This document shows positions 48,501-60,500 of a DNA stretch of 64,000 nt, piece after piece. The notes beneath the pieces are model-generated. The model did no database searches and was not told the DNA's origin. It saw only the letters and a list, made by a program, of their open reading frames with translations. Position numbers and translations under genes: made by a program. Where the stretch lies: assembly GCA_019637265.1 (NCBI GenBank), contig JAHBVY010000001.1, positions 1,910,505 through 1,974,504 on the forward strand, in the 5' to 3' direction. Every line of letters begins with the position of its first letter. Position 1 is the first letter of the stretch. Source of the stretch: Polyangiaceae bacterium (GTDB lineage Bacteria > Myxococcota_A > Polyangia > Polyangiales > Polyangiaceae).

Positions 48501-51500
48501 GACTCAGCCCCATTGAAGCCGCTCGTCGTCAGCTGGCTCCGCGGGCTACCAGGGGCCTTCTGAGTCCTCCGGGACTCAGCCCCATTGAAGCCATGTCCAG
48601 GCACCAGCCGCCGCCCGGCGTCGGTGCCTTCTGAGTCCTCCGGGACTCAGCCCCATTGAAGCCTGCTTGCTGGCTCGGGCCAGGTGGCGGCGAGCTCTCC
48701 TTCTGAGTCCTCCGGGACTCAGCCCCATTGAAGCCGCGTGGCTTACCTGGACGTAGACGGCTTCAAGCTTCCTTCTGAGTCCTCCGGGACTCAGCCCCAT
48801 TGAAGCCTTCTCGCCCTGGATCGCGCGCCAGGTGCCGTCGAAGCCTTCTGAGTCCTCCGGGACTCAGCCCCATTGAAGCGCGTCCTTCTTGCGCCCTACC
48901 GTCCACTTGACGCCCACCTTCTGAGTCCTCCGGGACTCAGCCCCATTGAAGCTGTGTGCGGGACTACGGGGTCGACGTGTACGCGCAGCGCCTTCTGAGT
49001 CCTCCGGGACTCAGCCCCATTGAAGCAGGTGCTGGCGGTCAGCACCCGGGCCTCAGCGGATCTGCCTTCTGAGTCCTCCGGGACTCAGCCCCATTGAAGC
49101 TTGGCGATGCGCCCGATCTCTTCCTTCAGCTGTTCACCTTCTGAGTCCTCCGGGACTCAGCCCCATTGAAGCTCCGCCTTGCGACCCGCGTCCTGGTCAG
49201 CCCCATTGCCCTTCTGAGTCCTCCGGGACTCAGCCCCATTGAAGCGCTGACCATCACACCCATCACGCAACGTGGCGCGACCCTTCTGAGTCCTCCGGGA
49301 CTCAGCCCCATTGAAGCCTCAGTCCAAGCGCTGGCTTCTTCTCGGTGCCGACCCTTCTGAGTCCTCCGGGACTCAGCCCCATTGAAGCACCCTTCGCCGC
49401 CGGCCTAGCCGGCAGTGGCCGCCGCCCTTCTGAGTCCTCCGGGACTCAGCCCCATTGAAGCCTCTCGGTGCTCGACTCGCGCTGCATGGTGGACACGCCT
49501 TCTGAGTCCTCCGGGACTCAGCCCCATTGAAGCATCGGCTCAGGCAGCCGAAGCTAGCGCCGATCCGTCCTTCTGAGTCCTCCGGGACTCAGCCCCATTG
49601 AAGCCCGCGCGGCAATTCTCGACGTCTACGGGACCTTGGACCTTCTGAGTCCTCCGGGACTCAGCCCCATTGAAGCCACCCCGTCTGGCAGCTTGGCGCC
49701 GCCTAGTATCCGCCTTCTGAGTCCTCCGGGACTCAGCCCCATTGAAGCTCGAGGTATGAGATCAGCGTGACCCCGCTCCGCCGCCCTTCTGAGTCCTCCG
49801 GGACTCAGCCCCATTGAAGCTCCAGGAGAAGCAGGCGCGGGGGGAGTTGCCACGTGCCTTCTGAGTCCTCCGGGACTCAGCCCCATTGAAGCGTGGGTCG
49901 CAGCGCTTTAACCTTCGGCAGCAGAACACCTTCTGAGTCCTCCGGGACTCAGCCCCATTGAAGCGTGGCGTGCCAGGCGCGGTAAAGGAACCTGTAGGGC
50001 CTTCTGAGTCCTCCGGGACTCAGCCCCATTGAAGCGCGCGTGGCGTGGTTCGCGCGGCTGCCTTTGGGCAGCCTTCTGAGTCCTCCGGGACTCAGCCCCA
50101 TTGAAGCCCGGCCATCACTCTTCGCCTCGTCGCGTTGTACTGAGTCCTTCTGAGTCCTCCGGGACTCAGCCCCATTGAAGCTCGGTGAGGGCCTGGTGAG
50201 ATTCGGCGGCTTCTGCCCCCTTCTGAGTCCTCCGGGACTCAGCCCCATTGAAGCTCCGTCAGGGTGGCCGCGCCCGATATCTTGAGCCGACCTTCTGAGT
50301 CCTCCGGGACTCAGCCCCATTGAAGCTTCTCACCCTTGCGGTTGACGCGCCACAGGCCGTTGACCTTCTGAGTCCTCCGGGACTCAGCCCCATTGAAGCG
50401 AGCGAGAGGTCCTCGAGACCCTCTCTCAGAAGACCCCTTCTGAGTCCTCCGGGACTCAGCCCCATTGAAGCTCGCTCACCTGCGGGTGAGGCAAGACCTC
50501 CTGGACGGCCTTCTGAGTCCTCCGGGACTCAGCCCCATTGAAGCACATCCTACCCTTACCCACGCGGAAACGCCTCCGGGCCTTCTGAGTCCTCCGGGAC
50601 TCAGCCCCATTGAAGCGCGTAGATGCCGCCCTGCACGACGTCGAGCGCGCGCCCTTCTGAGTCCTCCGGGACTCAGCCCCATTGAAGCCGCTCGGCAGCG
50701 GCGGAGCCCCCGAGCACTCCCCGAACCTTCTGAGTCCTCCGGGACTCAGCCCCATTGAAGCCGCTCCAACTCCTTCCACGCGGAAAAGCTACTTGCGACC
50801 TTCTGAGTCCTCCGGGACTCAGCCCCATTGAAGCCCTTTCCGCGCGGCTTTGCTTGCTCGCGCTTGCTTCCTTCTGAGTCCTCCGGGACTCAGCCCCATT
50901 GAAGCCGGTGCGGGAACTCGCGCCGATGTTCGGCTGGTCCTACCTTCTGAGTCCTCCGGGACTCAGCCCCATTGAAGCAGCGTGAGTTCGCGCGGATGCA
51001 GTTCGCCGCGGGGCCTTCTGAGTCCTCCGGGACTCAGCCCCATTGAAGCACCTGGAACGCAGCGACAGCCGTTGCTGATGCTTGCCTTCTGAGTCCTCCG
51101 GGACTCAGCCCCATTGAAGCAGGTGATCTGGGTCTGGTACGCCGGCATGGCGACGCCCTTCTGAGTCCTCCGGGACTCAGCCCCATTGAAGCGGCGCGGG
51201 AGCTGCACGAGCAGATTCCGGAGCCCGCGCAGCCTTCTGAGTCCTCCGGGACTCAGCCCCATTGAAGCGGCGAGGCGGGGCGCAGGTTCGCGGACAGCAC
51301 CCTCCCTTCTGAGTCCTCCGGGACTCAGCCCCATTGAAGCTCCGCGTGAGCCTGCACGCTTACGTCGCGCGGCGCGCCTTCTGAGTCCTCCGGGACTCAG
51401 CCCCATTGAAGCCTCACGCGGCAGCAGATCGGGCAGGGCTTGCCGTCGCCTTCTGAGTCCTCCGGGACTCAGCCCCATTGAAGCTTTTCGGCGCCAGGAG

Positions 51501-54500
51501 CGCACGGCCTCGCAGCGGACCCTTCTGAGTCCTCCGGGACTCAGCCCCATTGAAGCATCTGCCACGCATCAGAGCCGGGAAGGCTGACGAAGTCCTTCTG
51601 AGTCCTCCGGGACTCAGCCCCATTGAAGCTAGCGCATTTCAGCCCTTGTCTGCACCCTGCGCTGGCCCTTCTGAGTCCTCCGGGACTCAGCCCCATTGAA
51701 GCCCGTCACACTGCGTCACGCAGCGGACGAAAACAGCGCCTTCTGAGTCCTCCGGGACTCAGCCCCATTGAAGCCTGATGTGCGCACCCCAGAACGAGTT
51801 GGGCTTCACCCTTCTGAGTCCTCCGGGACTCAGCCCCATTGAAGCAGCTGGAGCTGCGCGGCCTTGTGCGGCCCGGTGCTGCCTTCTGAGTCCTCCGGGA
51901 CTCAGCCCCATTGAAGCTCCTCGTCGGAGAGCGGGTCCACGCTCTGTTGGCTGCCTTCTGAGTCCTCCGGGACTCAGCCCCATTGAAGCTCGTTAGCCGC
52001 GAGCTTGTCGTTGCACCTCCTTCCAGCGCTGGGGCCCTTCTGAGTCCTCCGGGACTCAGCCCCATTGAAGCCTGAAGCGGCAGGTGGAGGAGGCCGAAGA
52101 CGTGGACCCTTCTGAGTCCTCCGGGACTCAGCCCCATTGAAGCGCGCCGCGCTCCTTTGGCGCCGGCGGCTCGTGCTCACCTTCTGAGTCCTCCGGGACT
52201 CAGCCCCATTGAAGCACCGCGTTTCCTTGCGGCAATTGGTGGACGCGCCGCCCTTCTGAGTCCTCCGGGACTCAGCCCCATTGAAGCAGCGCCAAGCGCT
52301 AGCGCGCTCACGCGTCAACACCACCCTTCTGAGTCCTCCGGGACTCAGCCCCATTGAAGCCTTGGGGCGAGGCGGTCATGGTGGGCCGGGTATGGTGCGC
52401 CTTCTGAGTCCTCCGGGACTCAGCCCCATTGAAGCACCTCCTTGAAGGGCCGCTACCACGCGGCCCTGATGCCTTCTGAGTCCTCCGGGACTCAGCCCCA
52501 TTGAAGCCGTTACTACGGCAGCTTCGAAATCGGCTTTTACCTGCCTTCTGAGTCCTCCGGGACTCAGCCCCATTGAAGCTGGTCGACTCTCGGCCTGCTT
52601 CCCATTGCCCTAGTCCCTTCTGAGTCCTCCGGGACTCAGCCCCATTGAAGCGTCACCGAGGTGTGCGGCTTCACCGGTGTGGCGGACAGCCCTTCTGAGT
52701 CCTCCGGGACTCAGCCCCATTGAAGCAGCGCTCGCGCCGAGCACCTTCATGTCGGCGCCCATCCCTTCTGAGTCCTCCGGGACTCAGCCCCATTGAAGCA
52801 GGGGGGAGGTCGTTTACCACACCAACGCCTTCCTCCCTTCTGAGTCCTCCGGGACTCAGCCCCATTGAAGCCAGGAAGCTGATGTGCTCTACGTGGGGCA
52901 CTGGCTCTCCTTCTGAGTCCTCCGGGACTCAGCCCCATTGAAGCATGACGGTTTGCTCCGGTGGGGTTGCAGAGGCGACCACCTTCTGAGTCCTCCGGGA
53001 CTCAGCCCCATTGAAGCGGTCAAGAACCCTGCCTGGCGCCTGGAGACGATCTGCCTTCTGAGTCCTCCGGGACTCAGCCCCATTGAAGCCGCCTCGAGGT
53101 GCGCGACGGCGCACTCTGGGCGGTCCTTCTGAGTCCTCCGGGACTCAGCCCCATTGAAGCGCTGCGTCACCAGCTGCGCGGTCTCCGCGTCGGCGAGCCT
53201 TCTGAGTCCTCCGGGACTCAGCCCCATTGAAGCAGGGAGTGGGCTGACGTCGTAGGCTTTGCCACGTGGGCCTTCTGAGTCCTCCGGGACTCAGCCCCAT
53301 TGAAGCATCCCGTGGGCGCCCATAGACGCGGCGGACCATGGTCCTTCTGAGTCCTCCGGGACTCAGCCCCATTGAAGCACGAGCAGGGGGAGTCCTGGGT
53401 GTCGGGCCTGGAGCTTCCTTCTGAGTCCTCCGGGACTCAGCCCCATTGAAGCTGATGGAGCTCCTCCGCGGCGCCGCGAGAGGCGGGCCCTTCTGAGTCC
53501 TCCGGGACTCAGCCCCATTGAAGCCCTTCGCTGCGCAGGTAGAGGGGACGGAAGGCAACGCCTTCTGAGTCCTCCGGGACTCAGCCCCATTGAAGCCTCC
53601 TGAAGCTGGAAGAGTGAGCGCTTGGTCGAGTGCCTTCTGAGTCCTCCGGGACTCAGCCCCATTGAAGCATGAACTCAGGCAGGATGGACACCAGGGTGTC
53701 GCACGCCTTCTGAGTCCTCCGGGACTCAGCCCCATTGAAGCAGCTGCTCGCGGTGGAAGCTGCTCATGACGCGCTCTCCTTCTGAGTCCTCCGGGACTCA
53801 GCCCCATTGAAGCTCCCTGGGAGGGCACTGCTCCTGCTACGCCCGACCAGCCTTCTGAGTCCTCCGGGACTCAGCCCCATTGAAGCATTCAGCTGGTGCA
53901 GGAGGTGGGCGCGGAGCTGGATCCTTCTGAGTCCTCCGGGACTCAGCCCCATTGAAGCCGAAGTGCGCGCCCCAGCCACTGCACCGTGTGGATGCCTTCT
54001 GAGTCCTCCGGGACTCAGCCCCATTGAAGCTACGGGGACCGGTCGATTTTTTCGCGATCGGTCTAACCTTCTGAGTCCTCCGGGACTCAGCCCCATTGAA
54101 GCGAGATCCGGAGCCGCCACCCAGCGCTTCCGCGCGGCCTTCTGAGTCCTCCGGGACTCAGCCCCATTGAAGCTGCTCCTATCCGCGCGGAAACCGCGCA
54201 TGGCCCGCCCCTTCTGAGTCCTCCGGGACTCAGCCCCATTGAAGCCCGTGGAGCGTGCCCTCGGCGGCGATGATGCGCGGGTGCCTTCTGAGTCCTCCGG
54301 GACTCAGCCCCATTGAAGCTGGAAGTGTCGCACCTCGTGTGCCTCGGGCACGTAGCCTTCTGAGTCCTCCGGGACTCAGCCCCATTGAAGCAGCGTCGAC
54401 CGTCGTGCTCGATGTGGTGATGGCCCCTCCTTCTGAGTCCTCCGGGACTCAGCCCCATTGAAGCACGTTCTTGCGGTAGCACCCACGGGAAAGCGCGCGC

Positions 54501-57500
54501 CCTTCTGAGTCCTCCGGGACTCAGCCCCATTGAAGCTCAGCACGCGCTGACCGTGGTCGTTGCGCGCCACGCCCTTCTGAGTCCTCCGGGACTCAGCCCC
54601 ATTGAAGCGGTGCCACGCCGCCGAGAGCGGCCTGATCCGGTCAAACCTTCTGAGTCCTCCGGGACTCAGCCCCATTGAAGCCCGCGTAAGAACTGCCGCG
54701 CGGGGCTGGAGTGTGAGCCTTCTGAGTCCTCCGGGACTCAGCCCCATTGAAGCCCTGCGGGAATGGGAGTGCGACTTCGACGCTGGCGACCTTCTGAGTC
54801 CTCCGGGACTCAGCCCCATTGAAGCGCGCTTGCGTCAGTGACCGCGGTGGCCAGTTCCGCGCCTTCTGAGTCCTCCGGGACTCAGCCCCATTGAAGCTTC
54901 GGCCCGCCGTCGATGTACTGGGGCCTTCCAGCTGCCTTCTGAGTCCTCCGGGACTCAGCCCCATTGAAGCCGCGCGGATCGGGGACTACGGCGGCGCGGC
55001 GGACAACCTTCTGAGTCCTCCGGGACTCAGCCCCATTGAAGCTTTTGCCGCGCGGATTTGTCCGCTCGGGCTTGCTTCCCTTCTGAGTCCTCCGGGACTC
55101 AGCCCCATTGAAGCCGGGATCCGCTCCTCCCCCCCCCACAGGTCGAGCTCCTTCTGAGTCCTCCGGGACTCAGCCCCATTGAAGCCCGGTTAGGTAGTCC
55201 TTGTGTGGCGACAGATCCGCGCCTTCTGAGTCCTCCGGGACTCAGCCCCATTGAAGCGCCGCCAATGTCGCTCTTGTTCTCGATCGTGTCGGTCCCTTCT
55301 GAGTCCTCCGGGACTCAGCCCCATTGAAGCATCATCTGTTCCTCCAGATAGAGGCTCATGAACAGCCTTCTGAGTCCTCCGGGACTCAGCCCCATTGAAG
55401 CTGCTCGACCGCCGCGCGCTGCGCGACCATCTCCGCCCTTCTGAGTCCTCCGGGACTCAGCCCCATTGAAGCGCTCCAGCGCACGCTGCAGCTGACGCCG
55501 TGCACGGCCCTTCTGAGTCCTCCGGGACTCAGCCCCATTGAAGCATATTTTAGCAAGGCCTGAAGGGATGAAAGCCTTTGCCTTCTGAGTCCTCCGGGAC
55601 TCAGCCCCATTGAAGCAGCGCGTCAATCTCGTCGGTCAGCGTCTTGTGGATCCTTCTGAGTCCTCCGGGACTCAGCCCCATTGAAGCTCATCCTGGCGGC
55701 GCGCGGGAAGCTGGCGCTCACCGCCTTCTGAGTCCTCCGGGACTCAGCCCCATTGAAGCTTCATCATGACTGACTATCTCCCTTCGCCGTCAAGACCTTC
55801 TGAGTCCTCCGGGACTCAGCCCCATTGAAGCTCCGCTTGTGTGGGCTGGCGGGCAGGGGCTACACAACCCTTCTGAGTCCTCCGGGACTCAGCCCCATTG
55901 AAGCGGCGAGCGGATGGTGATCGTGGCGCGCAACGCGCTACCTTCTGAGTCCTCCGGGACTCAGCCCCATTGAAGCACACGGCGACGGGCGAGGTCGGGC
56001 TACACCTGGCGGCCTTTCGGAGTCCTCCGGGACTCAGCCCCATTGAAGCGTCGTTGTTATCCCGCGACCTTGGCGCGCTGTCGCCCTTCTGAGTCCTCCG
56101 GGACTCAGCCCCATTGAAGCAAGGTGGAGGGGGCTGTCTTCGACGCAGCGGTTCTCCCTTCTGAGTCCTCCGGGACTCAGCCCCATTGAAGCGGCAGCCA
56201 TGCGGTCGTTCTGAAGGCGTAGGGTCTGCCTTCTGAGTCCTCCGGGACTCAGCCCCATTGAAGCTGATGTATGGTCAGCCCGCGTCACTGCTTCCGCTGA
56301 CCTTCTGAGTCCTCCGGGACTCAGCCCCATTGAAGCCGCTCGATCAGCGACAGGTAGGTCGGCGACACGTCGCCTTCTGAGTCCTCCGGGACTCAGCCCC
56401 ATTGAAGCGCGCTCGCGCTCGAGCCGAGCAGCGAGGGCTTCCGGCCTTCTGAGTCCTCCGGGACTCAGCCCCATTGAAGCGCGGCGGGGCTTTGTTGGAC
56501 CCCAAAACGATCCGCGCGCCTTCTGAGTCCTCCGGGACTCAGCCCCATTGAAGCCGCGGCTTGTCCTTGCGACCCGCGTCCTGGTCAGCCCCTTCTGAGT
56601 CCTCCGGGACTCAGCCCCATTGAAGCCTGGAGAGCGACAGCCCCGCGAGCGAAACCGAGTCCCCTTCTGAGTCCTCCGGGACTCAGCCCCATTGAAGCAT
56701 GTCATAGCGAAGCTCCATCGTGGCTACTTCTTGACCTTCTGAGTCCTCCGGGACTCAGCCCCATTGAAGCAGATTGAGTCTTTCTTAATTTGACCCTTCC
56801 TAGCCGCCCTTCTGAGTCCTCCGGGACTCAGCCCCATTGAAGCTAGATCTACGGGTGTGCTATGAGTGCTGCGGCCCCAACCTTCTGAGTCCTCCGGGAC
56901 TCAGCCCCATTGAAGCTCGGGGGTACCCCTCAGGGCCCCCCGGAGCCCCTCTGCCTTCTGAGTCCTCCGGGACTCAGCCCCATTGAAGCATGTCCCCAAG
57001 AGCGTCGACGAGGTCTCGGCGATGTCCTTCTGAGTCCTCCGGGACTCAGCCCCATTGAAGCTTCGTGGTGGGCTTCTTCAGAAGCAGGTAGCGGCGACCT
57101 TCTGAGTCCTCCGGGACTCAGCCCCATTGAAGCTCGAGCCGCACCAGCAGCTCCTTCGCGTCGACCGCCCTTCTGAGTCCTCCGGGACTCAGCCCCATTG
57201 AAGCGCGACCGATGAGCCCCGCGGCACCGATGAAGTAGAGGCCTTCTGAGTCCTCCGGGACTCAGCCCCATTGAAGCCGTGACTTCCGGCCCCTGCGGAA
57301 CGCCGATGGACATCCTTCTGAGTCCTCCGGGACTCAGCCCCATTGAAGCCCCTCCGGGTCGAAGTAGTTGTCCTGCGGGTCAGGGTCCTTCTGAGTCCTC
57401 CGGGACTCAGCCCCATTGAAGCAATCCTCCAGCAGTGAGCGCATCAGGCTCTGGATTGTCCTTCTGAGTCCTCCGGGACTCAGCCCCATTGAAGCCGCCT

Positions 57501-60500
57501 TGACTATAGCGGGCTACCCGATGCGGCCTACCCTTCTGAGTCCTCCGGGACTCAGCCCCATTGAAGCATCTAAGGCCCGTTTCCCCGCCCTAGCCCAACC
57601 CTGCCTTCTGAGTCCTCCGGGACTCAGCCCCATTGAAGCATCCTCAGCCAGCGCCGCGCTCCAGCAGGAATGACGACCTTCTGAGTCCTCCGGGACTCAG
57701 CCCCATTGAAGCGGCCGACGAACGCGCGCGGCGCGGGGCTGAACAAGTCCTTCTGAGTCCTCCGGGACTCAGCCCCATTGAAGCGCGGCTGGCTACGCGA
57801 CATGCGGACGCTGCGCGGTAACCTTCTGAGTCCTCCGGGACTCAGCCCCATTGAAGCATCGATCTGACGAATCCCACCCGTCGACAGGAGCCACCCTTCT
57901 GAGTCCTCCGGGACTCAGCCCCATTGAAGCATCTTTGTGATCCCGCACTGATGCGCGGCGGCATCGCCTTCTGAGTCCTCCGGGACTCAGCCCCATTGAA
58001 GCGAGCTGCGCGCGGAGCGTCTCCCACGTCGCCGGGATCCTTCTGAGTCCTCCGGGACTCAGCCCCATTGAAGCGAATCACTTGGCGTAGGCACCTGGGA
58101 ACGCGCGGCCGCCTTCTGAGTCCTCCGGGACTCAGCCCCATTGAAGCTGGTTATCCGCGTTCGCGTGGACACCAGCGTCAGCGACCTTCTGAGTCCTCCG
58201 GGACTCAGCCCCATTGAAGCTCGATGTGCTCGGTGAAGTCCATCTCGAGCCCGCCGACCTTCTGAGTCCTCCGGGACTCAGCCCCATTGAAGCATCGCGC
58301 CCGCTCTCCGACGAGGAGATCGCGAACCTCCTTCTGAGTCCTCCGGGACTCAGCCCCATTGAAGCGCCCGTGACTACGGGCACCACATGGACGCCGACGG
58401 ACCTTCTGAGTCCTCCGGGACTCAGCCCCATTGAAGCGCTTGCCTGACGACGCGCGGCGCCCTGTGATCGGACCTTCTGAGTCCTCCGGGACTCAGCCCC
58501 ATTGAAGCTTCCGCTTGTACTTGCGATTCGCCGCGTTGACGCGGCCTTCTGAGTCCTCCGGGACTCAGCCCCATTGAAGCGACTTGAAGATCGTGAACGC
58601 GCCGATGTCGGCCCACCTTCTGAGTCCTCCGGGACTCAGCCCCATTGAAGCCTGCGGGGCTCGACGCTCGGCGCGCGATCTTCGGCGGCCTTCTGAGTCC
58701 TCCGGGACTCAGCCCCATTGAAGCATTCCTTCTCCAGGGTCTACTTGTCGGGGCCGTCGGGGCCTTCTGAGTCCTCCGGGACTCAGCCCCATTGAAGCTC
58801 CTCTCGCGCGCCGAAGCTCGCCTCGCCGCATGCGCCTTCTGAGTCCTCCGGGACTCAGCCCCATTGAAGCAGCGAGCCGTGGTCCATGCGGATGGTGCTC
58901 GCTGGCCTTCTGAGTCCTCCGGGACTCAGCCCCATTGAAGCCCGTAAGGGAATCGAGCCAGGCGGATGACTGCGCCCGCCTTCTGAGTCCTCCGGGACTC
59001 AGCCCCATTGAAGCCAGTCTCAAACGGCAAACTCCACCTGACCCCGATGGCCTTCTGAGTCCTCCGGGACTCAGCCCCATTGAAGCCTGGCCCGTACGGC
59101 GAGGCGGCGGATGATGACGACGACCCTTCTGAGTCCTCCGGGACTCAGCCCCATTGAAGCCCGTTCGCGAAGCGCGGGATGTTGGCCTCATCGAGCCTTC
59201 TGAGTCCTCCGGGACTCAGCCCCATTGAAGCGAACTTTTGGGAGCAATCCAGGTGCTCCACCCCCTGACCTTCTGAGTCCTCCGGGACTCAGCCCCATTG
59301 AAGCGGCGGGATCCCCTGGTTCGGGTTCACCTCGCCGTTCGCCTTCTGAGTCCTCCGGGACTCAGCCCCATTGAAGCGCCCTGTGAGGGGGTTTGGGGTG
59401 CGGGGGTAGCTTGGGCCTTCTGAGTCCTCCGGGACTCAGCCCCATTGAAGCACCCTCAACGTGGGCCAGGTGTCGGCGCAGCTTCTGCCTTCTGAGTTCT
59501 CCGGGACTCAGCCCCATTGAAGCCCAGCCTTCTGGTAGCGCGCCATCACAGCCTCAGCCGCCCTTCTGAGTCCTCCGGGACTCAGCCCCATTGAAGCCTT
59601 GCGGCCGATGCTCCGGCCGTCCACTTGACGCCCCTTCTGAGTCCTCCGGGACTCAGCCCCATTGAAGCGGGTGTGCTCATGGTCGACCTCTCCAGTAGAC
59701 GGCATCCTTCTGAGTCCTCCGGGACTCAGCCCCATTGAAGCTTGAGCGCCTGCCCAACCTGCACCAGCACAGTAGCCCCTTCTGAGTCCTCCGGGACTCA
59801 GCCCCATTGAAGCCTCAAATCTGATTGAGAATTATACCGTGACAATTAGTCCTTCTGAGTCCTCCGGGACTCAGCCCCATTGAAGCATCTCGTCGTAGCT
59901 GAAGCCTCCCTGCTCCGCGACCCCCTTCTGAGTCCTCCGGGACTCAGCCCCATTGAAGCGCCTGCCCCGGATGGGATCGTCCACGTCACCTCGCTGCCGC
60001 CTTCTGAGTCCTCCGGGACTCAGCCCCATTGAAGCGCAGAGCGCGAAGCGCTGGGCGCGACCGACGCGACGCCCTTCTGAGTCCTCCGGGACTCAGCCCC
60101 ATTGAAGCCAGTTGGATTATCCACCTGGTAACCTGACCGAACAACCTTCTGAGTCCTCCGGGACTCAGCCCCATTGAAGCCGGCATGACGAATACGGCAT
60201 CATGCACATCGAGGCTCCTTCTGAGTCCTCCGGGACTCAGCCCCATTGAAGCATAATCTTTGATTTTTATAAGAATATCTTTGTTCTTCCTTCTGAGTCC
60301 TCCGGGACTCAGCCCCATTGAAGCCCGGCTCTACTGAGACACTGCACTTGTAAACACCCGTCCTTCTGAGTCCTCCGGGACTCAGCCCCATTGAAGCCGC
60401 GCGGAAGCAAGGCACCGGTGCTGACTGGTGAGCCTTCTGAGTCCTCCGGGACTCAGCCCCATTGAAGCCCAGAGTCGCGCACGTCATCGGCGTCGAACTC

